Below are positions 1 to 6,217 of a stretch of DNA of 38,949 bases, in pieces (position 1 is the stretch's first letter; each line of letters starts with the position of its first letter). The notes under the pieces were generated by a model. It had not been told where the DNA came from, did no database searches, and saw only the letters and a program-made list of their open reading frames with translations. Made by a program: the position numbers and the translations under genes. This DNA is from Candidatus Moraniibacteriota bacterium (GTDB taxonomy: Bacteria > Patescibacteriota > Minisyncoccia > Moranbacterales > UBA2206), in NCBI GenBank assembly GCA_030679985.1, contig JAUXSI010000003.1, forward strand, positions 1-38,949, written 5' to 3'.

Positions 1-570
1 GCGGCCATCGATCAAAAGCAAGGAAATAATTTTCCGATCAATCTCGGTGAGTTTGATTTTTTCCGTAGTTCCACCGGACAGAGCGAATTTTTGAAATTCA
101 TTCGCTTTGCCGACTAAATAGGTGCGAGGGAATTTCACAAAGCCAAGGCCGATGAAAATGTCCGACAGGGTGATATATTGGCCGTATTTAGAGAAAATAT
201 CTTGCAGGATTTCATTGTGATGGAAAATGTCCCGGCTGATGATGGCGATCAACACATCAGCGTAGCCATCAGCGCGCTGGATGATCGGAATGTTCTGGTG
301 AGTGTTGAAATAGGCATACATCTCAGTTTCCTTGTCTTTGGTTAGGCCAGCGAATTTCAGCCAATAGCCCCAAAAAAATGAATAATCCAATTTGTCGTAG
401 TCGGTGAAAGCCCAAAAGTGCTTAATGAAGCCTTTTTCCATCATCTGCTCAAAATGGTATTTCACAACTTGCGGAGTGGAACCAATAACGCGGGCGACTT
501 CGGAAAAACTGGCCCGGCCGTCCTTGTCCAGTTCAAAAAGGATTTTTTTGTCGAGTTCTGTAAGGTTCAT
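1..570 (-). CDS. Lrp/AsnC-family transcriptional regulator, 3' part beyond the window
   Basis: The minus-strand frame is open from an ATG at 570 to the left edge, giving the first 190 residues. It begins MNLTELDKKILFELDKDGRA followed by a winged helix-turn-helix (about residues 4-55, with FSEVARVIGSTPQVVKYHFE spanning the recognition helix), the classic N-terminus of Lrp/AsnC (feast/famine) regulators. About residue 172 a second motif, LTEIDRKIISLLLIDGR, starts another HTH of the same type, so the protein probably has two HTH units around a ligand-binding-like middle. No SD precedes the ATG; a good promoter lies at 597-625. Its ligand and targets cannot be told. It may bind the shared divergent promoter region. 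Confidence 0.8.
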   Translation of the reverse strand, partial: MNLTELDKKILFELDKDGRASFSEVARVIGSTPQVVKYHFEQMMEKGFIKHFWAFTDYDKLDYSFFWGYWLKFAGLTKDKETEMYAYFNTHQNIPIIQRADGYADVLIAIISRDIFHHNEILQDIFSKYGQYITLSDIFIGLGFVKFPRTYLVGKANEFQKFALSGGTTEKIKLTEIDRKIISLLLIDGR

Positions 571-596
571 TTTTTAAATCTTATATTTATAAGTCA

Positions 597-625
597 ATTT
601 TAGCACAGAATTACTAAAATATCAA
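597..625 (-). promoter_or_regulatory. Sigma70-type promoter of the Lrp/AsnC gene
   Basis: On the minus strand TTGATA (620-625) is followed by a 17-nt spacer and TAAAAT (597-602), with TGC directly upstream as an extended -10. The predicted transcript starts about 20 nt before the ATG at 570. Confidence 0.6.
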
Positions 626-633
626 GCAATCTC

Positions 634-662
634 TTGAAATATTGTCCGAATGGTGCTATACT
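634..662 (+). promoter_or_regulatory. Sigma70-type promoter of the first small-gene module
   Basis: TTGAAA (634-639), a 17-nt spacer and TATACT (657-662) point rightward. It stands back to back with the Lrp/AsnC promoter, the two -35 boxes being only 8 bp apart, so one bound regulator could affect both directions. Confidence 0.65.
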
Positions 663-694
663 ACGGAGTCATGATAGGAAAAGGAGAAGAAATC

Positions 695-748
695 ATGATG
701 CCAGCACATTTACAATCACCTCACAAAACTTCACCCACTTATGGGTAA
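695..748 (+). CDS. Possible 17-codon leader peptide
   Basis: An ATG at 695 sits 5-10 nt after AAAGGAGAAG and reads MMPAHLQSPHKTSPTYG before TAA at 746. The ribosome site nearly repeats the one of the next gene (AAAAGGAGAAG in both). It is the first ORF of the transcript predicted from 634-662. It could be a translated leader or only a by-product of a duplicated ribosome site. No attenuator-like hairpin follows directly. Confidence 0.3.
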   Translation: MMPAHLQSPHKTSPTYG

Positions 749-771
749 AAATTTAGAAAAGGAGAAGTACT

Positions 772-1344
772 ATGATCCAGATAGTAAAATTTGATACTAA
801 CCCCACCGAAAATCCAGAAGAAGTTATTAGTTACTCTCGTAATGTTGTAAATGCCTCTTCGGGTATTGGTATGAATGAACTGAAACAAGTTGTTGAGGCA
901 TGCATCCCATGGGTTAAAAATGATAAAACTATTACCTATAAAATTATCATACATACCAATCGCTATGAATGCCCTTGCTGTAATACCGATATCTCTGCTC
1001 TGGTTAGGGTGCATTGCGAGGGAGCTATGGTAAAAGAGTGTGATGGGGTGAATGGTCTTTATGTAATTGGAATCCATCCTGATCATGGTGGCTGCAAGGT
1101 TATTGTTGAAAAACTTTCTGCCACAATCATTTATCAGGGTCGCTCAAGCTATCTCCCTAAAAAAGATTATGCTGCTGATCCTAAGGTGCATAAAGACCTT
1201 GAAGATAAGTATGCATCAATTGCGGAAATAGCTCGGAAAAATCCAAACAGGGCTATTCTGGTTGATGGTATTGAAACCAGAGAAGATCTTGATGGTCTAG
1301 TTAAAACAACCATTGAGAAAATTTCCACTGAGGGGGGTGATTAA
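772..1344 (+). CDS. Hypothetical protein with CPCC motif
   Basis: A 190-residue protein with a strong ribosome site (AAAGGAGAAG, 6 nt before ATG). I do not recognise a family. It carries a Cys cluster C67-P-C69-C70, then H81-C82, C90, H102 and C108, which could bind zinc or another metal. The rest is mixed alpha/beta with a charged C-terminus (about 130-190, predicted helices). No signal peptide or membrane helix is visible, so a cytosolic location is inferred. It is the first full gene of a three-gene module reading rightward to the terminator at 1983. Its AT-rich base use and canonical SD differ from the core genes of the window, suggesting acquired DNA. Confidence 0.6.
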   Translation: MIQIVKFDTNPTENPEEVISYSRNVVNASSGIGMNELKQVVEACIPWVKNDKTITYKIIIHTNRYECPCCNTDISALVRVHCEGAMVKECDGVNGLYVIGIHPDHGGCKVIVEKLSATIIYQGRSSYLPKKDYAADPKVHKDLEDKYASIAEIARKNPNRAILVDGIETREDLDGLVKTTIEKISTEGGD

Positions 1345-1350
1345 GGTTTG

Positions 1351-1380
1351 GGCAAGGAAGTTGAATCTAACTTTCTTGCC
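1351..1380 (+). terminator. Hairpin after the 190-residue gene
   Basis: GGCAAGGAAGTT (1351-1362) pairs with AACTTTCTTGCC (1369-1380) around a 6-nt loop, with one G-U pair. No clear T-run follows (TCTCTC), so it may be a processing or partial termination site. A second weaker stem (GAGTTCAC with GTGAATTC, about 1389-1411) follows. Confidence 0.4.
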
Positions 1381-1465
1381 TCTCTCATTGAGTTCACCAG
1401 GGTAGTGAATTCATAGGAGAAAATTCTTTAAAAACTTAATAAACAATAATTTGGGAGAGAAAAAC

Positions 1466-1639
1466 ATGGATACCCTTAAGATTTTGCTGTGGATATTGGG
1501 AGTTGTATTAACAATTTTTCCAATTGCTGTTATGGCAAGAGTTATCGTTGACGGTGAAAAAATTGATTGTCGTGTGTGGAAAATAACGATAGTGGCATGG
1601 ACTTTTGTTGGTGTGATATTTATTTTATTGAATCACTAA
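1466..1639 (+). CDS. Small two-helix membrane protein
   Basis: A 57-residue protein starting MDTLKILLWILGVV. I chose the ATG at 1466 because GGGAGAG lies 6 nt upstream; a TTG further up at 1451 overlaps that site. It has two hydrophobic helices (about residues 3-24 and 38-55) joined by a short polar loop with Asp, Glu and Lys, so it is probably an inner-membrane hairpin. No family is recognised. Small hydrophobic proteins in accessory modules can be toxins, holin-like proteins or membrane partners, but nothing here decides between these. Confidence 0.5.
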   Translation: MDTLKILLWILGVVLTIFPIAVMARVIVDGEKIDCRVWKITIVAWTFVGVIFILLNH

Positions 1640-1694
1640 CAAATAATTAAATGCCCGCACCCGAGGCCAAAGATAAATATCGGGGGGAGGAAGA

Positions 1695-1976
1695 ATGGTT
1701 ACAAGGGAAGAAGTAGAAAAGATGATTGCGCTTTTAAATAAGCGCATTAGGGTTTATTCAATGAATCCCAGCTTGCCGGTGGATGATAGAAAATTATCTT
1801 TCGAGCTTGGCAGTGAAGTTGATATGCACTGTATAATTTTTCAATCAATAATAGCGTGCACAATAGGATTTAGAGAATTATTTGAGTTGCCAACAAACAT
1901 AGTAAATGTTGGTAGCAAGGGAAGTAGTCAATCCGTTACCATAGATTTAAAACTTCTGAAGGAGTACGTCGAATAA
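1695..1976 (+). CDS. Hypothetical small protein
   Basis: A 93-residue protein led by a strong ribosome site (GGGGGGAGGAAGA, ATG at 1695). It begins MVTREEVEKMIALLNKRI, a predicted helix, then has mixed polar and hydrophobic sequence with two Cys (C46, C55) and ends in a helical tail. No membrane segment or known domain is recognised. It is the last gene of the first small-gene module and is followed within 10 nt by a strong terminator. Confidence 0.5.
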   Translation: MVTREEVEKMIALLNKRIRVYSMNPSLPVDDRKLSFELGSEVDMHCIIFQSIIACTIGFRELFELPTNIVNVGSKGSSQSVTIDLKLLKEYVE

Positions 1977-1982
1977 AATCAT

Positions 1983-2019
1983 ACCCCAATTCAGTTAGTG
2001 TACTGAGTTGGGGTTTTTA
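1983..2019 (+). terminator. Rho-independent terminator of the first small-gene module
   Basis: A 13-bp stem (ACCCCAATTCAGT with ACTGAGTTGGGGT, one G-U pair, 1983-2014) is followed by TTTTAT. The T-run merges directly into the relic of the nfo 3' end on the other strand, as at 4776-4808. Confidence 0.8.
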
Positions 2020-2091
2020 TTTCCCGCGAAAGGATTTTAGGAGAGTGATATTAGCCATGACTTTTCCGTGTTCGGTTTTGATGATGCAAGA
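2017..2091 (-). pseudogene. Relic of the 3' end of an endonuclease IV (nfo) gene
   Basis: The minus strand reads IIKTEHGKVMANITLL then KSFRGK and stop, matching the C-terminus of the intact Nfo encoded at 4807-5631 (ILETEHEKVIADIALL then KSFRGK, stop). The DNA from 2014 to 2040 is identical to 4804-4830 over 27 nt, and similarity continues with scattered changes to about 2088. An in-frame stop (2092-2094) and unrelated AT-rich DNA follow, so about 250 N-terminal codons are missing. It is either a duplicated and decayed nfo or a target-end duplication left by insertion of the intervening DNA. Confidence 0.75.
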
Positions 2092-2140
2092 TTATTAACA
2101 AAGATTATAATAACTGTGTATCATTAAAATTAACTCGTTG

Positions 2141-2170
2141 GTCAATTTTATGCATATGCACATATTTGAC
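2141..2170. promoter_or_regulatory. 30-bp palindrome, copy 1 (candidate operator)
   Basis: The architecture is GTCAA, 5 nt, TGCATATGCA, 5 nt, TTGAC. An identically spaced copy lies at 2886-2915. Together they bracket the PaaX-like gene, which is the natural candidate to bind them. A minus-strand promoter-like TTGACC within this copy points toward the nfo relic. Confidence 0.55.
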
Positions 2171-2208
2171 TAATTGGTAGATAAGAAGGATATTTGATTT
2201 AGTGAAGT

Positions 2209-2826
2209 TTAATTTAAGTTGAATTTTTTCTTGAGGTAATTTTCATGCAGAAGTTTTTCGGCGGTGATGATCTCGATATATTTTTGGACGCTGAAGGATT
2301 CGGCGACAAAAAGAATCTCATCCTCGCATTCATAGGGGCAGACCCAAACGCTTTTTTGCATCTGGTAAAAACCCAGTTTTTTTATTTTTTCTCGCAAGGC
2401 ATTGCGTGCCTGGTTATATATCTTAGGGCTGGTGGGTATATCAAAAATCAGAATCCGCCATTTTTCATCCCAGCGCTTCGGTTTGGTTATCCTCAATGTC
2501 TCAAAACAAAATTCGCGGACCCGCTCAGTGCCCTTATTGGTGAGGCGGACTCTTGTTTTGGCGTTACCCTCTTTAATGATTTCAATTAGGTTTCTTTTCT
2601 TGAGGTTATAGATAGCATTTTGAAGCTGTTTTGGATTGTATTTATGAAAATGCTTTTTCTTTTTTGTGGCCAGCAAGATGCCGGGAGCAAGTGCTCCGGC
2701 GAAGACAATTCCGCCTAGCGCCAATGTCATTAATAAAAATTTACCGGCAGTGGCAGTGAAGGTGTCGGATTCGATGAAATTTTCAAGCAGGTCCTGTGAT
2801 TTTTTTGAAAAGGAAATTTTTTGCAT
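2209..2826 (-). CDS. PaaX-like regulator with Cas2-like domain and N-terminal hydrophobic segment
   Basis: A 205-residue protein. Residues about 60-115 form a winged-helix region (NPKQLQNAIYNLKKRNLIEI, then RVRLTNKGTERV). Residues about 120-195 (KWRILIFDIPTSPKIYNQAR, then SVWVCPYECEDEILFVAESF) match the ferredoxin-like, Cas2-related domain found in PaaX-type regulators. Unusually, residues 29-53 are strongly hydrophobic and could span the membrane, followed by KKKK. The gene is read from an ATG at 2826 with no SD. A promoter with -35 TTGACT inside the 2886-2915 palindrome, 17-nt spacer and TATTGT suggests autoregulation. The Cas2-like domain does not imply a CRISPR system; none is seen. Confidence 0.7.
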   Translation of the reverse strand: MQKISFSKKSQDLLENFIESDTFTATAGKFLLMTLALGGIVFAGALAPGILLATKKKKHFHKYNPKQLQNAIYNLKKRNLIEIIKEGNAKTRVRLTNKGTERVREFCFETLRITKPKRWDEKWRILIFDIPTSPKIYNQARNALREKIKKLGFYQMQKSVWVCPYECEDEILFVAESFSVQKYIEIITAEKLLHENYLKKKFNLN

Positions 2827-2885
2827 TGCTTAATCTATATTTAAATCAAAAATATACCACAACAATACTAACAAACCGTATTTTA

Positions 2886-2915
2886 GTCAATATTGTGCAT
2901 ATGCATATAATTGAC
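2886..2915. promoter_or_regulatory. 30-bp palindrome, copy 2 (candidate operator)
   Basis: GTCAA, 5 nt, TGCATATGCA, 5 nt, TTGAC, with the flanks TTTA and TAAA extending the dyad to about 38 bp. It lies 60 bp upstream of the PaaX-like start and contains that gene's predicted -35 box. Confidence 0.6.
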
Positions 2916-2981
2916 TAAATGATTATTTTTTAAAGATTGGGATTGGTTATGTCGGGTAAATTGAGATGGGAGAATGTTTTT

Positions 2982-3803
2982 TTATTTCCAATAAGTATCA
3001 TCTTTTTCAGTCGGCTCGGAATTTTGCGGGTTTTTGTTGTTGAAATCCATGTCGCCCCAGAATTTACTGATGTTCCAGAGGAGATTGTAAAAAGCTTTCA
3101 TGGAACGAGTATAGTCAGTGCTTTCAATGATGAAACCAAAGCCTTCTTTTCGAGTACTAATGACAGCTACTTTGTTGTCCCAAATAGCCATGGTGTTGGG
3201 AATATCGAGGCCTGGCGGAGAAAATTTTACGCGGCGGTAGGTTTTGTCAAAAGTTGTCGGGTCTAGGTATTTGTAAGTGTCCACTTGTTGCTCGGTGATT
3301 TGGATGGAGCGGATCCAATATTTTTCCTTGGCTCTTTTTTCGATGTATTCTTCTAGAAACTTTTCACCCACTGTGTCCATGACCGCCCGAATAGGCGAAA
3401 CCCAATCAATTTTTTTGGTGGTGGTTTCGAGCGCTAGATTATAAATTTGTCGGAGTCCGTCTCGGCCTTCGTAATAAGTTATCTTAGGTTTTATATTTCC
3501 GGTATTGTTTAATGATTTCAATTCAGGGAGGATGTGATTCAGAAGCCGTTCCTTTTCTTTGATATTTTTTTTGAGTTTTTCTGGTCCGGAAGCGATGTAT
3601 GTTTTCCTTTTACCCTTGATGGATTCAGTAATCAGACCCATCGGCTCAAGTTTTTTCAAAATCTCATAGACCGTACTGCGCTTAATGTCAGCCTTTTCGG
3701 CCAAGTCCTGGATATTGGTCGGCCCAAGTTCAAGAGCGGCCAAGTATATTTTGGCTTCTTTTTCTTCCAGGCCGATAGATTGTAGGTCTTTTTCTAGACT
3801 CAT
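2982..3803 (-). CDS. TrmB-family transcriptional regulator
   Basis: 273 residues from the ATG at 3803 (MSLEKDLQSIGLEEKEAKIY). The N-terminal winged helix (about residues 10-70, GPTNIQDLAEKADIKRSTVY) is typical of TrmB regulators; a helical linker (about 75-105) and a C-terminal PLD-like sensor region (about 110-255, YYEGRDGLRQIYNLA) follow. A longer frame starts at 3842, but the promoter at 3814-3842 covers that ATG, so the start at 3803 is preferred and the transcript would be nearly leaderless. It is divergent from the module at 4029. TrmB proteins usually sense sugars or other small molecules; the ligand here is unknown. Confidence 0.8.
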   Translation of the reverse strand: MSLEKDLQSIGLEEKEAKIYLAALELGPTNIQDLAEKADIKRSTVYEILKKLEPMGLITESIKGKRKTYIASGPEKLKKNIKEKERLLNHILPELKSLNNTGNIKPKITYYEGRDGLRQIYNLALETTTKKIDWVSPIRAVMDTVGEKFLEEYIEKRAKEKYWIRSIQITEQQVDTYKYLDPTTFDKTYRRVKFSPPGLDIPNTMAIWDNKVAVISTRKEGFGFIIESTDYTRSMKAFYNLLWNISKFWGDMDFNNKNPQNSEPTEKDDTYWK

Positions 3804-3813
3804 ATTTACTGCT

Positions 3814-3842
3814 ATTTTAGCAAACAACGACAAAATTGTCAA
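3814..3842 (-). promoter_or_regulatory. Promoter of the TrmB-like gene
   Basis: Minus-strand TTGACA (3837-3842), 17-nt spacer, TAAAAT (3814-3819). The predicted start of transcription falls only a few nt before the ATG at 3803. Confidence 0.75.
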
Positions 3843-3910
3843 TATTTAGAGCGATATAAGGCTTATTTTAAAGCAATATTGTGAATATATCAATAAAATA
3901 CACGAAATTA

Positions 3911-3939
3911 TTGACATTTTGTTGATTTGGGAATATAAT
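3911..3939 (+). promoter_or_regulatory. Perfect-consensus promoter of the second small-gene module
   Basis: TTGACA (3911-3916), 17-nt spacer, TATAAT (3934-3939). It faces away from the TrmB promoter 69 bp to the left, an arrangement in which TrmB could control both. Confidence 0.8.
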
Positions 3940-4028
3940 AGCTCGTTAAGATGAAAAATCTTAATATAACTCAGGAAGTTTTTTAATAATTAAACAGGCA
4001 GCAGACTTAAAGTGCAAGGAGATTTGCC

Positions 4029-4235
4029 ATGACAGAGAAGAGGCAATTTGTAATGAGGTTATTTTCTGCTAATGATACTGGGAGAGAAATTCATAATTGT
4101 AAATGTGTAGTTGCAATTATGGATAAGGTTATTCAATCTATTTATCTTGGCATGGAGAATGAGTTGTTTTTCAAAATAAACGAGCTTGATAAAGAAATTC
4201 AGGCAAGGGCCATAGATGCTATTAATAAAAACTGA
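4029..4235 (+). CDS. Hypothetical small protein
   Basis: 68 residues with an ideal ribosome site (AAGGAG, 8 nt before ATG). It starts MTEKRQFVMRLFSANDTGRE and is mostly helical in its second half (INELDKEIQARAIDAI). There is one Cys pair (NCKC). No family is recognised. It is the first gene behind the consensus promoter at 3911-3939 and lies 13 nt upstream of the receiver-like gene, so the two are probably co-translated. Confidence 0.5.
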   Translation: MTEKRQFVMRLFSANDTGREIHNCKCVVAIMDKVIQSIYLGMENELFFKINELDKEIQARAIDAINKN

Positions 4236-4248
4236 GAAGGAGGTTGCT

Positions 4249-4743
4249 ATGAAAATTTTAGTTATCGAAGACAATCCTATTCATCAAGAAGCTGCAAGAA
4301 AGCAGTTATCAGATCATGACCTAACTATTATGGAAAGTTTCATTGATTTCTTTGAGACATTTCGTGATTGTTGGCATGACAAACCAAGTATGAATCTTGC
4401 AGAATTTGATATTGTATTAACCGATGTAAATCTTCCTTCGCCTCATGATGAAGAAGTTTGCGTTGAAGCAGCCACTGGTCTCGTAATTGTATTAAAAGCA
4501 TTGCAGTATGGAGTAAAGAAAATTGGAATCATTACAGATGCAAATCATCATCAAGATGCTATTGGCAAAGCATTTGATCTTTGGATGGGATCTTCTAATG
4601 GCGCCCCTTTTACTGTGGGCGATGTAATGATTTATCCGGAATGCTACAATGCATTAATTGTGGAGGATGAAAAATTAATAAAAAACTGGAAGGGCTTAAT
4701 GGAGGGATTACTTAGTGGTAAGCATATTAATAATCAACGATAA
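4249..4743 (+). CDS. Stand-alone response-regulator receiver-like protein
   Basis: 164 residues from the ATG at 4249, chosen because AAGGAGG lies 6 nt upstream. The start MKILVIEDNPIHQEAARKQL is a receiver-domain beta1-alpha1 with the acidic pair E7-D8, and FDIVLTDVNLP places the phospho-acceptor at D59. A strand IGIITDANH supplies a Thr near the expected position, but the usual Lys-Pro pair is not evident and an insertion of about 10 residues follows alpha1. There is no output domain and no histidine kinase nearby. It may be a degenerate or phosphorylation-independent receiver. Confidence 0.6.
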   Translation: MKILVIEDNPIHQEAARKQLSDHDLTIMESFIDFFETFRDCWHDKPSMNLAEFDIVLTDVNLPSPHDEEVCVEAATGLVIVLKALQYGVKKIGIITDANHHQDAIGKAFDLWMGSSNGAPFTVGDVMIYPECYNALIVEDEKLIKNWKGLMEGLLSGKHINNQR

Positions 4744-4775
4744 TCAACGATAATCAAGGCTAATAAAAATAAATC

Positions 4776-4808
4776 AGCAGGGAGCTTAATATAGCCCCTG
4801 CTTTTTTT
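4776..4808 (+). terminator. Rho-independent terminator of the second small-gene module
   Basis: AGCAGGG (4776-4782) pairs with CCCTGCT (4796-4802), followed by a run of T that runs into the stop codon of nfo on the opposite strand. Upstream the 10-bp unit TAATCAACGA is repeated about 2.7 times (4731-4757) across the stop of the receiver-like gene. Confidence 0.75.
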
Positions 4809-5631
4809 ATTTCCCGCGAAAGGATTTTAGAAGGGCGATGTCGGCTATGACTTTTTCGTGTTCGGTTTCGAGGATCATGTCGATATTTTGTTTTTCGGCG
4901 AAGGCGACGATTTTTTGAAAAGCTGCGGCGCCGATGAGGCCTTCGCTGATGTGGGCGTGGCGGTCTTTTTTGGAACCACACTCCGTCATTGAGTCGTTGG
5001 CGTGGATGAGCTTGATTTTGTCGAGGCCGATTTCGGAATCGATTTGTTGCAAGGTTTTTTCAAAGTCACGCCAATCATAGCTGGAAGCGAAGGAATGTTG
5101 GGTGTCGACGCAGATACCGTTCATTTTCGGATGGTTCACACTTTTGATGATTTCCGCGATTTGGGAAAAAGTCGAGCCGATTATTTTTCCAGAGCCGGCG
5201 CTGTTTTCGATGAGGAGTTCGGCGGATCCGGCATAGCCATCCAGGGTTTTCGTTAACATCTCGGCGGTTTTTTTGGTCGCGTCTGCTTCGGCCATGTCGC
5301 CGGCGCTGCCGAGATGGGTCATAACGTATCGGGCGCCCAGGAGGCTCGCACGCTCCAATTCATCGCGCACGACGGAAACTGAACCGTAGCGGATGCGGTT
5401 GTTGGCGGAAGCGAAATTTATGTAGTATGGAGTATGAATTACAAAATTAGTTAGTTTATTTTTTTTCATTTCTGCGGAAAATTTTTCTAGAATTTCCGGA
5501 GTGAGTTCGGGGGCTTTGCCGCCTTGCGGGGAGCGGGTGAATATCTGAAAACATTCCGCGCCTAAATCAAAGGCTCTTTGAGGAGCATTAAAAATCCCTT
5601 GGGCGATGCTTACATGGCAGCCTATATTCAT
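4807..5631 (-). CDS. nfo: Endonuclease IV (AP endonuclease)
   Basis: 274 residues, the usual length. Nfo cuts DNA 5' of abasic sites during base excision repair and uses three metal ions. All nine expected metal ligands can be placed: H66 (VIHTPYY), H106 (THLGS), E142 (IENSAG), D176 and H179 (CVDTQH), H210 (IHANDS), D223 and H225 (KKDRHAHI) and E255 (ILETE). The protein therefore looks intact and active. It starts MNIGCHVSIAQGI at 5631 without an SD. Its 3' end is duplicated as a relic at 2017-2091. It is a single gene, with an element with inverted repeats upstream. Confidence 0.95.
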   Translation of the reverse strand: MNIGCHVSIAQGIFNAPQRAFDLGAECFQIFTRSPQGGKAPELTPEILEKFSAEMKKNKLTNFVIHTPYYINFASANNRIRYGSVSVVRDELERASLLGARYVMTHLGSAGDMAEADATKKTAEMLTKTLDGYAGSAELLIENSAGSGKIIGSTFSQIAEIIKSVNHPKMNGICVDTQHSFASSYDWRDFEKTLQQIDSEIGLDKIKLIHANDSMTECGSKKDRHAHISEGLIGAAAFQKIVAFAEKQNIDMILETEHEKVIADIALLKSFRGK

Positions 5632-5745
5632 TTTATTAGGATTAGTGTTTATGGATATATTCTAGCATATAATTACAGCGCTAAATTTTCCTAATGGAAA
5701 ACTTCAATGCGCCATTTTCTTTGGCGGCAAAGAAAGTGGCAAAAA

Positions 5746-5765
5746 CCTGCCTGCCGGTAGGCAGG
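5746..5765. repeat. Dispersed 20-bp palindrome, copy A
   Basis: CCTGCCTGCCGGTAGGCAGG, one change from the perfect palindrome at 5882-5901. It abuts the left arm of the inverted-repeat element and is followed by GAAAC, as is copy B. Confidence 0.8.
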
Positions 5766-5881
5766 GAAACCGCCAGCACCGGCTCGTGCTGTCTAAATTC
5801 TCAGCTCCTGAGCTAAAATTTCCGAAAAGGCTAAAAGGAAATCCCTCGGGAAATTTATTAACGCTCATACGCTGGAATTTA

Positions 5882-5901
5882 CCTGCCTGCCGGCAGGCAG
5901 G
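5882..5901. repeat. Dispersed 20-bp palindrome, copy B (perfect)
   Basis: CCTGCCTGCCGGCAGGCAGG, a perfect 20-bp palindrome. Related copies are at 5746, 19053 and 31891, all between genes. Confidence 0.85.
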
Positions 5902-6217
5902 GAAACGCACTACGCCAAGGTGCGGAAGTTTTTTTAGCGTTTGAAAAAAAGGTATTCCTGCACTAGCGGAATACCAAGCTACAAATTGAAATTTAGGAGC
6001 GTTAAAAAATTACCTACTAACAATCTTTTGGTATTTTTGGGAATTTTAGCGAGTAAATTGAAAATTTGTCTTGGTATGTAGCCGTGCAGCCTTTTTCTTT
6101 TTTGCCACTTTTCTTTTGGGAAAAGAAAAATGGCGCATTGAGTTTTTTTGATAAGAAAAACTGGTGGTGTAACCCGATGTTAATTTAAAAAATAAAAATC
6201 TAAAAGTATTGAATTTT

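Larger units (their letters stand above)
5705..6140. mobile_element. MITE-like element with about 40-bp inverted ends
   Basis: This gene-free stretch between nfo and nrnA is bounded by inverted copies of one sequence. The left arm (about 5705-5745) begins CAATGCGCCATTTT and ends GTGGCAAAAA; the reverse complement of the right arm (about 6101-6140) begins and ends the same way, with about 35 of 41 positions alike. Each arm itself forms a hairpin (CTTT-AAAG or CTTTT-AAAAG). Inside lie two CCTGCCTGCC palindromes and no credible coding frame. It fits a non-autonomous transposable or repetitive element; no transposase is visible, and no clear target duplication was found. Confidence 0.5.

Noticed and set aside
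2209-2826. Cas2-related domain as a hint of a CRISPR-Cas locus.
   Set aside because: The domain belongs to a PaaX-type regulator with a winged helix, and no repeat-spacer array or other cas gene is present.
4731-4757. TAATCAACGA repeated in tandem as a possible iteron.
   Set aside because: Only about 2.7 copies, overlapping a stop codon, with no replication gene nearby.
5704-5910. A 68-codon minus-strand frame over the region upstream of nfo.
   Set aside because: It is created by the two CCTGCCTGCC palindromes (translating as PACRQAG and CLPAGR) and the inverted-repeat arm; no ribosome site or domain.
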